A stretch of DNA of 64,000 bases. Source: Arabidopsis thaliana (taxonomy: Eukaryota; Streptophyta; Magnoliopsida; Brassicales; Brassicaceae). The DNA lies in the NCBI RefSeq assembly GCF_000001735.4, contig NC_003070.9:28133971-28197970 (forward strand), written 5' to 3'. The notes beneath the pieces were generated by a model, which made no database searches, was not told where the DNA came from, and saw nothing but the letters and a program-made list of their open reading frames with translations. Every line of letters starts with the position of its first letter. Within the stretch, counting starts at the first letter, position 1. A program made the position numbers and the translations under genes. Positions 1 through 10,856 of the stretch are shown here, in pieces.

Positions 1-1411
1 CGCCGGAGCCAATCTCAAACCACCGCCGGCAGATTCCGCCGCCATAGCTAAGCTTATCCTCTCTTCTCCGAACACAACTCACCAAGACGATCAATTTCTA
101 CTCTCCACCAAAACAACCCCATGGACCCCAAATCTCGTGAACTCTGTTCTCAAGCGACTCTGGAACCACGGCCCTAAAGCTCTCCAATTCTTCCACTTCC
201 TCGACAATCACCACCGCGAATATGTCCACGACGCTTCCTCCTTCGATCTCGCAATCGACATTGCCGCCCGTCTTCACCTCCACCCCACCGTCTGGTCACT
301 CATTCACCGTATGCGCTCTCTCCGCATCGGTCCTTCTCCCAAAACCTTCGCAATCGTCGCCGAGAGGTACGCATCCGCTGGGAAGCCCGATAAAGCGGTT
401 AAGCTGTTTCTGAATATGCACGAACATGGTTGTTTTCAAGATTTAGCTTCTTTCAATACGATTCTCGATGTGTTGTGTAAATCTAAACGCGTAGAGAAAG
501 CTTATGAGTTGTTTAGAGCTCTTAGGGGAAGATTTAGTGTTGATACAGTTACTTACAATGTGATTCTTAACGGTTGGTGTTTGATTAAAAGGACGCCTAA
601 GGCTTTAGAAGTTTTGAAAGAGATGGTTGAGAGAGGGATAAACCCTAATTTGACTACTTATAACACAATGCTCAAAGGTTTTTTCAGAGCTGGGCAGATT
701 AGACATGCTTGGGAATTCTTCTTGGAGATGAAGAAACGGGATTGTGAAATAGATGTTGTCACTTATACTACTGTGGTTCACGGGTTTGGTGTTGCGGGGG
801 AGATAAAGCGGGCGAGGAATGTTTTCGATGAGATGATTAGAGAAGGTGTGCTTCCTTCTGTTGCGACGTACAATGCTATGATTCAAGTTTTGTGTAAGAA
901 AGATAATGTGGAGAATGCGGTTGTGATGTTTGAGGAAATGGTGAGGAGAGGTTATGAGCCGAATGTGACGACTTATAATGTGTTGATAAGAGGGTTGTTT
1001 CACGCTGGAGAGTTTAGTCGTGGAGAGGAGTTGATGCAGAGAATGGAGAATGAAGGCTGTGAACCAAACTTCCAGACATATAACATGATGATCCGTTATT
1101 ATTCGGAATGCAGCGAGGTCGAGAAAGCGTTGGGTTTGTTTGAGAAAATGGGGAGTGGTGATTGCTTGCCAAATCTAGATACTTACAACATACTGATAAG
1201 TGGAATGTTTGTGAGAAAAAGATCAGAAGATATGGTGGTCGCTGGTAAACTATTGCTTGAGATGGTTGAGAGAGGGTTTATACCCCGGAAATTTACTTTT
1301 AATCGAGTTCTGAACGGGCTTCTTTTGACAGGGAATCAAGCTTTTGCAAAGGAGATCTTGAGATTGCAGAGTAAATCTGGTAGCCGGCTTCTCCGGAAGT
1401 TCAGGCTATGA
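1..1411 (+). CDS. OTP43: Mitochondrial P-class PPR protein (OTP43), 5' end missing
   Basis: A pentatricopeptide-repeat protein. The frame is open from base 2, upstream of the first internal ATG at 137, so the true start lies left of the window; about 469 codons are visible and the known protein is near 480 residues, so only the extreme N-terminus is missing. Repeats of about 35 residues run through nearly the whole protein, with the recurrent TYNVLI/TYNTML pattern and G-x-x-PN ends typical of P-class (no E or DYW extension). No intron is seen, usual for plant PPR genes. I recognise it as At1g74900/OTP43, which established work links to trans-splicing of mitochondrial nad1 intron 1 and so to complex I. 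It ends tail to tail with KJC1, 388 bp away. Identity is by recall of family and position; the PPR assignment itself is certain. Confidence 0.9.
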   Translation, partial: AGANLKPPPADSAAIAKLILSSPNTTHQDDQFLLSTKTTPWTPNLVNSVLKRLWNHGPKALQFFHFLDNHHREYVHDASSFDLAIDIAARLHLHPTVWSLIHRMRSLRIGPSPKTFAIVAERYASAGKPDKAVKLFLNMHEHGCFQDLASFNTILDVLCKSKRVEKAYELFRALRGRFSVDTVTYNVILNGWCLIKRTPKALEVLKEMVERGINPNLTTYNTMLKGFFRAGQIRHAWEFFLEMKKRDCEIDVVTYTTVVHGFGVAGEIKRARNVFDEMIREGVLPSVATYNAMIQVLCKKDNVENAVVMFEEMVRRGYEPNVTTYNVLIRGLFHAGEFSRGEELMQRMENEGCEPNFQTYNMMIRYYSECSEVEKALGLFEKMGSGDCLPNLDTYNILISGMFVRKRSEDMVVAGKLLLEMVERGFIPRKFTFNRVLNGLLLTGNQAFAKEILRLQSKSGSRLLRKFRL

Positions 1412-1799
1412 AGTTACTAGTCTGCATGTGATTGGGGATAGACTCTTGCTATGTTTACAACAATCAATACTTCCCCAAAGCATTGCATTGCAGTTAATAG
1501 AGACTGGACCAGGAAAGGCTTCATAGGATTTTGCAAGAACAGTTTATTATCAATGCCAAAACTACACAAGTGCTTTATTATTCTGGGCAAAAATTCAGTG
1601 CCTTTTACAGTAGCTGTGTTGTGAGTATAGAAAATGGAATTGATACAATGTTGGAAAATTCTTGGTGTAAATAAATGATACATGTGAATTAGTTCCCAAA
1701 TATTTGCTTATGTGGTTCTCCAGTAGATATTGAATCAGAGGGAGATAGTGTGGCTGCTCCCCACTGGGTTGGTTCCATTTTTCAACTTCCGTTTTTCAG

Positions 1800-4486
1800 T
1801 TACAAAATGATCTCGTCTTGAACACTGACGTTCAGTGTCTTGTTTGGAAGAACAATACTGCTGGTCACCACAACCTCGTCTTCAACTGCAACCGAGTCTC
1901 CTGTAACCATTATGTTTGAGGTTAGTTATCTGTCTATAAAGAGATTTTGCTTTCTGTATATAAAGAGAAGGAGCTACAATGGAGGAACAGTTTACCGAGA
2001 ATTGTAACTCCGAGTTTCGAATTGTAGACTCCCTCAGCCTGTGATCAACAAAGTACAACTTCAGGTTCACGATTGTAAAGGAATCAAACAAAAACATTTC
2101 AAGGTCCAAAAAGAATGAGTCAGGCTCTTAAGAGATGAGCAGAAGAGGGAAACATGCCTGGACGCGGGACCATCTCCCGATAGAAGATTTCCACCCAACA
2201 ATTGCGTTAGTCACCACTGCATTTTCCTGGGCAAAGAGTCACTGAAGGGTCAACCTCGAGAAAATTTAACCGTTTTTCACTTTGTGTCTTGTATAAGTAG
2301 ACATACCATGATCTCAACATCGTCAAGGATGATGCAGCTCATAAGCCTGACGCCCGGTCCAACACGAGCATTTGCAGAGATTGAGACGTTGGGACCAATC
2401 TGTTAATAGATGAAACTTAATGCTTTGTGATAAAAGTGGAATCAGAAGAAATTGCTTCAACGAGGGACAAAACCATATGTAAGTACCTTTGCAGTTGGGT
2501 GAACTTTTGCAGAAGGATGTATGTAAACATCACCAATCACAATGGCACTCCTTGTTCCATCACCACTAGCCAACAGTTGGGGAGATGTCAAGCGGAATTG
2601 GGAAAGATAGAGTCCTGAACACCTCAACGACATCCTGTGCAAAAGTCAACTCATAAGTCAGAGCCATAAACACTATCCCTGTTTCAGCTGCTGCTAAACA
2701 TTTTGTATCCTTGCGGCTTCAAAGAAATGAAAACACAAGGCAAGCAATACATACCCAGGAGATTTGATTTGCTCCCAGAAATCCATAGTCTCATAAGTAT
2801 ATAGCCGTTTCTTCCCAGCTAGAGGTGAAAGGATGTCTTGATCCAGTCTTACAAAATCTGTCGGGATCCTATTTTAAAGAAGTTAAAAGATCATTTTAAG
2901 AAGATGATTCGAATGGTTTTCAATTATGGACAAGGAGACAATCGACAAACCTTGTTGCCGGTTGAAGAGCTTCGAAGCTGGAAACACGTTTTAGAGTTGC
3001 TACAACAAAACAGAGGAAAAAGATGAGAAGTCTTTAAAGATAGAAAGCTAAGACAAGAAAACACAAATTATGTGTAAGATCTTTGTTACTGCTTTACCTC
3101 TATCTTTCCTCTGAGTAGAAACATCTCCTATGGCATTAAAAATTTCAGGTGTAAATACATAAACACCACAGTTAATTCGATCACTGACCTGTGTTTCCAA
3201 AATAAAACATAAGAATCAAAGCTTGAAGATGCTATAAAGATTGGGTCATCTCAGTAATAAATGTACATACAAAAGTTTCGGGTTTCTCGGTGTAATGAAG
3301 CAGCTCATTAGTAACTGGATCTGCAACCAATTCTCCAAATTGGCTGGCTGATTCAGGAGAGACCTAAAAACCAAAACGCAGAAGCAAATTTGATTGACCC
3401 GCCAAAAAAACAAAAACCAGACTAATCATATACAATCACAAACCTTGATCACAAGAAGAGTTCCAATTCCACCATATCCCCTGTGAGCCTCTGTTGATCA
3501 AAAGTAGCAATAGTTAAGAACGACCTTCAAAACCATAAGATGAGACCTCACAAGGTTTGGATTAATGAAAAAGAATATACCGAGCATTTTGGGCAAGGGG
3601 AAACTGCAGCAAACATCACAGTTAAGCAGGAAGATATGAGACTGCAAGAAGTAGATATAGGAACTCAGATGTGAGAAGAAGCATTTAGTCCATAAAACAC
3701 AAAAGAAGAATGATTCTATATAGTAAGATCCTTGGAGACTAACCGGACTATCTTCCATAATAAGATTTCTAAAGTGATACAGCCCACCAGCTGAACCATG
3801 TGGTTTGTCTTCTCGCAGATATCTAATTTGCAGAATCCCAAAAAAAAAAAACAGAGAAGAAAGATCAGAGCTACACGAATGAGCCACTGATACTTGAGCT
3901 GAAGCTAACGCAAAAAGAGGAGAGATTCACTAACCTAACAGGAACTTTAAGTTCATTAGAGATGGCTGAAACATAAAGTGCAAATTCCCTTTCCTCATAG
4001 AAGCCAACAAGATATATTTGAGCTAAATTTGGAATCTGCAGACAATAAGGGATTGGTATCATCATCTCTCAGTCTCTCCAGTGATCTGAATTGTTGAAAT
4101 CATGAGTGAAGAATATTACTCTTTTACAAGCTGAAATTGGATGATGCACCATTGGTTGTCCCGCAATAGGAAACAGAGGCTTTGGAATATTCAGCGACAA
4201 TGGCCGAAATCGAGTGCCTGTGCATCACTCAATAACCAATATTTACACAGAATCAGAACCATAATCATTCGGATACACGAAACTAATAACCAAACAAGAG
4301 AGAAACGCATTGGATATCAAAATCTAACGGAATTAGATTTGATCAATCGAGATTTCACAGTCATTTGCTTTTGAGGAGGAATCAGAAAGAAAGAAAGAAA
4401 AAAAGCAAACATATTTAGCGGTTACCTTTGGTTGGACCACCGACCATGATCACAGCCACCACTTTCTCCTCCATTGAGCTCCCCAT
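1800..4486 (-). CDS. KJC1: GDP-mannose pyrophosphorylase-like protein KONJAC1
   Basis: Multi-exon gene read right to left. Exon 1 starts [20 protein letters not shown] and joins to [20 protein letters not shown], the nucleotidyltransferase signature (normally GGxGTRLRPLT) with extra Pro-Thr-Lys residues in the glycine loop. The C-terminal third is a left-handed beta-helix of hexapeptide repeats ([37 protein letters not shown]) ending SVQDEIIL. The stop is TAA at 1800-1802. Established knowledge: KJC1 (At1g74910) raises the activity of the true enzyme VTC1 and so supplies GDP-mannose for glucomannan and ascorbate; the altered loop fits a regulatory rather than catalytic role. The penultimate exons are joined by a GC-AG intron (separate entry). 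The start was chosen because it gives the full nucleotide-binding loop. Confidence 0.9.
2039..2157 (-). other. GC-AG intron in KJC1
   Basis: On the minus strand the upstream exon ends in CAG (RVQ) followed by GCATGT, and the next exon begins GCTGAGGGAGTC (AEGV) after CACAG. Joining at GC-AG keeps the beta-helix reading frame. The only nearby GT, four bases into the intron, would shift the frame and meet a stop. The donor is therefore GC, a minor class in plants. Confidence 0.8.
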
Positions 4487-5204
4487 GTTCAAAGCTCAGA
4501 TCTTTTTAACAGACCCACAAAACTTTGACAGAAATTTCCCAACTTGCAGAAAAATGGGGACAGCAGTATCACAATTCAGACAAAAGGATTTGAGCTTTGA
4601 AGGAAGATCTCCTCTGAGAAACTGGAAAAACAAAAAAAGGTGAAGTTTTTGAGAAGATCTAATCGAAACTGTGACAGGTTAGTTGTGGTTATCGAGATCT
4701 AAGAAGCTGTATTGTTGCGGTGATGGGGTCCCTCCAAGTCACACTCACCATTCACCACAGTCCTTTAAGGATAAGCGCGAGACCTCTCGTCTTTACCTCT
4801 TTTTCAGATTTGGTTGCCAAACATTTTACTATTTAAAAAATGGAAAAAAAATCCACAAATCTTCAGATCTCATAAAATGTTTATTTCAAGCAATTATAGT
4901 AAAAAAAAAAGTTATGATTTGGAATTGATTGCCATGTGAGTTTTAACTTTGATGTGACTTGAAGGTGACATAAAATGGTTCATGTTCTTGATACTGCTGC
5001 ACCAGAGCCTAAAATGGTGCCTCAATACTGGCCTTTATAGAACAACCAATAATTATCAGCAAAGCATCTTTTATTCATTATAAATTCAACAGGTTTTACA
5101 AAAGAGTTTCAGGACCGAACTAGACAGACTGATAATAAAAGCACAAAGATTTGAACAGACAGCATTTGGTTTGGTTTCCATTTCCATGACAATGTATTCA
5201 TTAC
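4487..5204. other. Intergenic: KJC1 leader/promoter and ALDH10A8 3' flank
   Basis: About 720 bp between the KJC1 start and the ALDH10A8 stop, both on the minus strand. It must hold the KJC1 leader and promoter and the ALDH10A8 3' UTR. The short open frames here have no recognisable domain. I see no repeat or RNA gene. Confidence 0.6.
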
Positions 5205-8200
5205 TTAGTTGGGAGATTTGTACCATCCCCAGGGATCGTTTGAAGTGTAGAGAGTCACTTGCTTCACACTCAAGTAGTTATCAAGTCCCCTGAAGCACGC
5301 AAGAAACCAGCCATAACCAAGATTTGTTCAGTACAAGCCATCAAGATATAGTCTTTTAAAAACAAGATTCGAGATAGAAAAAGAAATGTACCATTCTCCA
5401 AGTTCTCGTCCAAACCCACTGCGTTTGACACCACCCCATGGGGCTTGGGTAAAGCAAGGCTGCGAGCAGTTAATCCAGACAATCCCAGCTTCAAAGGCCT
5501 AACAAAGTAGACACCAATTGTTTGTGTTATTTGATGGTATTGTTATTTCACTTGCTAGGCATTAAAAACAAATCTGAATGGTTCAAGAAACCGGTACTAA
5601 CCTCGCTTATACGGTCACATCTTTCTGTGTCATTAGATATCACTGCAGCTCCTAGTCCGTAACTGTCATTAATCAATGAATAATTTTCAGCCACATAAGA
5701 TCTTAAATGATAAATTTGATTTAAACACCAGTGTCAGCGGATGGGATTTGATCAGATTTCACTTTCTGGAGAAACGTTAACTTACTGAGAGTCATTTGCT
5801 AGCTCAATTGCCTCGTCCTCACTGGCAAATGTTTTCACGCAAAGAACAGGCCCGAAAACTTCTTCTCTCCATATTTGCATTGAAGTGGTTACATCAGTTA
5901 TGATGGTTGGTTCAATGAAGAAGCCCTTTTCCAGATGCTGTGAAATATAGATATGATATAAAAGGTCATCATCATAGTCTGGAAGAAACTGCATCAAGGA
6001 TAGGTAAGGGAGGGAGATGTAATACCTCAGGTCGGGAACCACCATGCAAGATCGTTGCTCCTTCACTCTTGGCCGTTGAGATAAACTTCAATATCTTCTC
6101 GTACTGTAATATTTACATTTGTCAGCTCAATCAGATTATATGATCATAGAAGAAAAGCACACCTACCAAGTAAGAACATGATAAGCGTGATGAAATATCA
6201 TATGCTAGATGTGATTTGATTGATGCTCTAAAAGCTAAACGGTTCAGAATTAGAGGGACAAAAGTTAATCACTATACTACAGAACTCAATTCTCTTTTCC
6301 TTTTTAGTCCTGGTTGTTGTATTGCAACCTGATGGGAAATTGACAAATAATATGAAGACAGAAAAAACGATCACTGGGATTTTACCTGTCCTTTGCTAAC
6401 TACAGGACCAAGCCTGCATCCTTCTTCCATGGGGTCTGAAATTTTAATGTTCTTGCTCCATTTTACAAGCTTCTCTATGAACTCAGATGCGATGCTTTCC
6501 TAAGATATAAAATAAAAAAATTTAGACAAGAGAGTCAGCAATTGTATCCCTGTTGGCATATCCACCAGAAGGTTTGATCTGAAATAAATGTCATTGTCAT
6601 TGACCTTAATGGAAACATCTTCCCGTATGACTTGGAACATTCACTTCTCCAGTAATAAATATTCGCATGTCATATTGGGAAGATCAGGTAAAACCTTAAA
6701 GCAAGTAGAAGATTGGGACTTACGTGAACAAGAAGGCGGGAAGTTGCACTGCAGATTTGACCATTTGTCCAGAAGCAACCGAAAAGAGCCCATTCAGCAG
6801 CTATCATTTGCCGGCGTCAAAACATACAAAGAGTTTAATTTTAAGATTAAGCAAATTTAAGTCATGTCTACTCGTCTCAAAGCAACAAAAGCATTAGTAC
6901 TATCTTGAATATAGCACAAGAAGAAGTTATTATAAAAAAACTCCAAATCCACTAAACTACTTTTTGTGACATTCACCTTTATCAAGATCAACGTCATCAA
7001 ACACAATGAGAGGGCTCTTCCCACCAAGTTCCATAGAAACAGGCTGCAACAATGCCATGAGTAATGTGTCATTGACATTGGTGATGAAACAAAAGGAGGA
7101 GAAGGAATATACAGCAGAAAGTTCAAAAATTGGAATTACCTTCACCAACTGAGCAGCGGCTGTCATGACCTTACTTCCTGTGGCGAAACTTCCAGTAAAT
7201 GCAATCTGCAACGAAATCATAACTTAGCATTGAAGCGTTTAAGAAACGCAGACGTTAAACTGAATGTTTAATCATAGCCTTTAGAGTTAATTTTGTTGGG
7301 ACTTATGTTTACTGTATTCTCAAAGACCAATACCTTGTCCACGCCAGGATGTGATGCCAAAGGAGCACCAGCTTCCGAACCGAAACCAGTCAAAACATTG
7401 AGGACCCCAGGAGGAAGACCAACTTCTCGACAAATATCAGCAAGCTCCAAACAAGTACTGAATTTAGAACCATGAGACGTGTTCAAATAAGGACCAATAC
7501 AGAAGCATAAGAGCAAAACAGATTATACACAATTACGTACACTGATGCCAGCTCTGATGGCTTGAGAATCGCAGTGCACCCTGCAGCAAGGGAAGGAGCC
7601 ACCTTCCAAACAGCCATCAAAAGGGGGTAATTCCTTCAACATCAAACCAGATCCATGAGTCAGTTTCTGGTCATATAAAATAGAATAGGTGCCATATAGA
7701 CTCAAACAAGTTAACCACAAAAGGAAAGCTACCATGGTGTAATAAGTCCCACAACTCCGAGAGGTTGCTTCAGAACATAACTCTTAAAACTCTCCATGGG
7801 AAGCGAGACTGGTGCTTTCTGCTTAGCATCTAATCCTTCAGCAAGGTCAGCATAAAATTCAAAACATCCAGCAACATCATCCTGCAAAAGATCAAACAAA
7901 CACATTTAAGATCAAACCTACAAAGAAAACCCTACATTTCACAAAAACAAAATGGAAGCAACAGTACCATATCCCATACTGCTTCATCCAATGGTTTACC
8001 ACAATCAAGCGCCTCGAGCTTTGCCAGATCCGTCTTTCTTTCATTTACCTACACATCAGATAACAGAAGACTAAAACTGATTACACAAAAGCCCAAACAA
8101 AACTGAGGCTTTGTCAACACAGCATCACAATCACAAACATAAAATGAATACCTTAGCAGCAATAGCACGTAAATACTTAGCACGAACAGCTCCAGGTGCT

Positions 8201-8603
8201 TTGGCCCAATCTTTCCCTTTATTCCTTGATAATGCTCTTCGAGCAGCGTTGACAGCAACATCCACGTCCTCCGTTGTAGCTGCAGGAATATCACCTATCT
8301 CATCCAACACATACAAATCCTTGGATCAACTTCAACTAAAATTCATGGAAAGAAAGTAGTCGATACAGCAAAAGATAGTCATGAATAGAGTTAGGAGCAA
8401 GTAATATCTCCACATCGAACTAAGAAGTAAACAAAAGTATACATTTTTACTTGGATCTAATCGAGCTGTGGCGGATTTTGAGAAAAGCGCTTACCAATGA
8501 CCTCTTCAGTAGCTGGATTAACGATCGGGATTCGCTTCTTCAAGATGGGTTCTCTCCATTCGCCGTCGATGAATAGCTGGCGAGTAGGCATCGGAATCGC
8601 CAT
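5205..8603 (-). CDS. ALDH10A8: Betaine/aminoaldehyde dehydrogenase, ALDH family 10
   Basis: NAD-dependent aldehyde dehydrogenase of many short exons starting [16 protein letters not shown] at 8603. Visible landmarks: [20 protein letters not shown]; the cofactor segment containing [18 protein letters not shown], then [12 protein letters not shown]; the catalytic Glu in [16 protein letters not shown]; the nucleophile Cys in GQICSATSR; and [13 protein letters not shown]. Family 10 enzymes oxidise betaine aldehyde and omega-aminoaldehydes from polyamine breakdown. The C-terminus is [11 protein letters not shown], with no SKL-type peroxisomal signal; this separates it from the paralogue ALDH10A9 and fits published leucoplast location. 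I recognise it as At1g74920. I did not verify every exon junction, but motifs occur in the right order with no break. Confidence 0.93.
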
Positions 8604-9091
8604 TGTTCTTATCTGAATCTAGAGCTCCGGAGATGGAGTTGCTGCTGCTCACTGGATCGTGGATTCGTGGTGCACCGTGCACGCACTTCAAGATTTGGAC
8701 TTTATAAGTAGCTTTCACTAATGAAGAAGAGTAGGAGGATCAAAACGAAAAAGCCTCTCTTTTTTCCTTGTTCTGCTGACACCAACCAGATCAACTTTTT
8801 TTAATTATAACTCTTTTACTAATCTAATTAAAAATGTGTATTTAGTTCCAAAATAATTAAAACAGAGATCAAATTTTCATATTATGAACAAAAATATATA
8901 GAAATTAGAAGAACTAAAAATCATACACAAAGTTAATTAGAAAAGGATTAGAGATCTTTAAACGTCACTTTTTTGTTTTGTTTTTTTGCAAGATAAGAGG
9001 TGAATCAAAATTGAAAAAGGAAATAAACATGTAATATATTCCAAACGTTGAGTAAAATCCTAAACCGGCAAGGATTAGGTTCCGTAAACCT
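8604..9091. other. Intergenic: ALDH10A8 upstream region
   Basis: About 490 bp of AT-rich DNA between the ALDH10A8 start and the TATA box of the phytocyanin-like mini-gene. The two units diverge, so promoters of both lie here. No gene or clear repeat is visible. Confidence 0.5.
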
Positions 9092-9100
9092 TATAAATAG
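9092..9100 (+). promoter_or_regulatory. TATA box of phytocyanin-like mini-gene
   Basis: TATAAATAG lies 118 bp before the ATG at 9210, at a normal distance for a plant core promoter with a leader of about 85 bases. It suggests that the short ORF may still be transcribed. Confidence 0.5.
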
Positions 9101-9209
9101 AGAGTTCGTATAGTCTTTGTTTTCCTCATCAATACTCAAATAACTCATCGACTTATATTCCTCAATCTTCCTTCTTCGATTTTCTTAATTTGTGATCTTT
9201 TGATCGATA

Positions 9210-9359
9210 ATGGCGACCACAACAACAAGAATCTTCTCCTTCATGCTCATGATGATGAGCTTCACCGTTCTAATGGGATGTTGTTGCTCAGCGAAAACCT
9301 ATAAAGTTGGTAACTCGGAGGGTTGGGGGCAATCTGTTCCGTGGGTTCTGAACAAATAA
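9210..9359 (+). pseudogene. Truncated phytocyanin-like gene or 49-aa secreted peptide gene
   Basis: A 49-codon ORF with a good start context (gataATGGCG). Residues 1-28 form a classic signal peptide: a short Thr/Arg head, a Met/Phe-rich hydrophobic core, then GCCCSA before KTYK. Residues 29-40 (KTYKVGNSEGWG) match the N-terminus of the mature phytocyanin (plastocyanin-like) domain, whose family usually has about 100 residues. The frame ends at TAA after VPWVLNK, and the following bases do not resume a copper-binding domain in any frame I could read, so all copper ligands are absent. It is either a gene truncated by a rearrangement or a mini-gene for a 21-residue secreted peptide. The upstream TATA box and intact signal peptide leave expression possible. 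Confidence 0.5.
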
Positions 9360-9985
9360 ATAATAGTAACAAACGATTTTCCCAAAATGGAAATTGATTA
9401 TTGAATCTAAGGGAGACTGTTCTTACACAAGGTTGTGTCACAAGTTCATTAGTAGTGGCTATCTCGAGCAAAGTATAATGAAAGTTAGTAGTGGCCACTG
9501 GCCTTCAATTCAATTATTGCTCCATCTTGAGAAGTGGGATTAAAAGAAGGTAACTTTTTTTAACTTATTTGGAAAACAGAATGCGTAAACAAAAGAGATA
9601 GCTACTGCTCTAAATAGTGTTCATGTATGAAACTTCTGTTTTGGTTCCACCTTTCTTCTTCTACGAATCTCAAGTTATGATCAACAGACGACTCGCTTCT
9701 TTCTTCAAAACAGTGAGTCATATACTTGCTTCTTAACTTCTTAATTAGTGTCCGCATCAAAAATGTCATGAGCCTAACCATTGATGCAAACATTTATAAT
9801 AACAATACTTATGTGTGTCCGATTCAACGCCCAATAATCTCTAAAATACAAAAGAAGAAGTAGTCTTAAAATTCTAGAAACAGAAGTCGCGACGAAAATC
9901 TCAGTATTTAAAACAAACGTGCCTAAACAAATAGAGATAATCATTCAGATATAATGCAAAAAGACAAAAGAGAGTTGAATTAAAT
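9360..9985. other. Intergenic upstream of ORA47
   Basis: About 630 bp between the phytocyanin-like remnant and the ORA47 proximal promoter. A 63-codon open frame on the minus strand (9602-9793) has no recognisable domain and I do not call it. No phytocyanin C-terminal half was found here. Confidence 0.4.
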
Positions 9986-9991
9986 CACGTG
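9986..9991. promoter_or_regulatory. Distal G-box upstream of ORA47
   Basis: CACGTG, the perfect bHLH/bZIP core, 283 bp before the ORA47 ATG and about 140 bp before its TATA box. MYC2-type bHLH factors that bind this core are established regulators of ORA47; binding at this site is inference. Confidence 0.55.
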
Positions 9992-10059
9992 GAAAACAAG
10001 GAACACGACAAAGCAGAACAGTCTCACTATTCCCGCGTTAGCCACTCAATACAATCCGC

Positions 10060-10065
10060 CACGTG
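10060..10065. promoter_or_regulatory. Proximal G-box upstream of ORA47
   Basis: CACGTG in the context CCACGTGTCC, about 60 bp before the TATA box, the usual position for a functional G-box. Together with the copy at 9986 it gives a paired G-box promoter, as expected for a jasmonate early-response gene under MYC2 and JAZ control. Confidence 0.6.
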
Positions 10066-10127
10066 TCCCATCTTCACGCGCCAGTCAGCGTTGATCTTCT
10101 TCCTCACTTGCCACTTCCACTTCTTCA

Positions 10128-10135
10128 TATATAAA
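10128..10135 (+). promoter_or_regulatory. TATA box of ORA47
   Basis: TATATAAA 141 bp upstream of the ORA47 ATG, with a leader of about 110 bases rich in A and C. Confidence 0.6.
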
Positions 10136-10268
10136 TCCCACACAGCCGCAAATTCGAAATCAACCAGATATAACAGAATTAACCTACACAACTGAAACTC
10201 GAGTTAAGAACCGGAAACAGAATCCAATTCAACCAAACCGAATCGAACCGAACCGGAGTTTTTATCCA

Positions 10269-10856
10269 ATGGTGAAGCAAGCGATGAAGGAAGAGGAGAA
10301 GAAGAGAAACACGGCGATGCAGTCAAAGTACAAAGGAGTGAGGAAGAGGAAATGGGGAAAATGGGTATCGGAGATCAGACTTCCACACAGCAGAGAACGA
10401 ATTTGGTTAGGCTCTTACGACACTCCCGAGAAGGCGGCGCGTGCTTTCGACGCCGCTCAATTTTGTCTCCGCGGCGGCGATGCTAATTTCAATTTCCCTA
10501 ATAATCCACCGTCGATCTCCGTAGAAAAGTCGTTGACGCCTCCGGAGATTCAGGAAGCTGCTGCTAGATTCGCTAACACATTCCAAGACATTGTCAAGGG
10601 AGAAGAAGAATCGGGTTTAGTACCCGGATCCGAGATCCGACCAGAGTCTCCTTCTACATCTGCATCTGTTGCTACATCGACGGTGGATTATGATTTTTCG
10701 TTTTTGGATTTGCTTCCGATGAATTTCGGGTTTGATTCCTTCTCCGACGACTTCTCTGGCTTCTCCGGTGGTGATCGATTTACAGAGATTTTACCCATCG
10801 AAGATTACGGAGGAGAGAGTTTATTAGATGAATCTTTGATTCTTTGGGATTTTTGA
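10269..10856 (+). CDS. ORA47: AP2/ERF transcription factor ORA47
   Basis: Single-exon gene of 195 codons. One AP2 domain spans about residues 19-77: [19 protein letters not shown], then [25 protein letters not shown] with an intact YKGVR marks the DREB-like side of the ERF family. The N-terminus is lysine-rich; the C-terminus is acidic and hydrophobic ([19 protein letters not shown]) and ends ESLILWDF, a probable activation region. I recognise it as At1g74930/ORA47, a jasmonate-induced activator of jasmonate biosynthesis genes that acts below MYC2. The start is the first ATG after the TATA box. Two G-boxes lie just upstream, and the jasmonate repressor gene JAZ2 is about 4 kb downstream on the other strand. 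Confidence 0.95.
   Translation: MVKQAMKEEEKKRNTAMQSKYKGVRKRKWGKWVSEIRLPHSRERIWLGSYDTPEKAARAFDAAQFCLRGGDANFNFPNNPPSISVEKSLTPPEIQEAAARFANTFQDIVKGEEESGLVPGSEIRPESPSTSASVATSTVDYDFSFLDLLPMNFGFDSFSDDFSGFSGGDRFTEILPIEDYGGESLLDESLILWDF

Noticed and set aside
9602-9793. 63-codon minus-strand ORF near the phytocyanin-like remnant
   Set aside because: No domain and no relation to phytocyanin found; likely chance.
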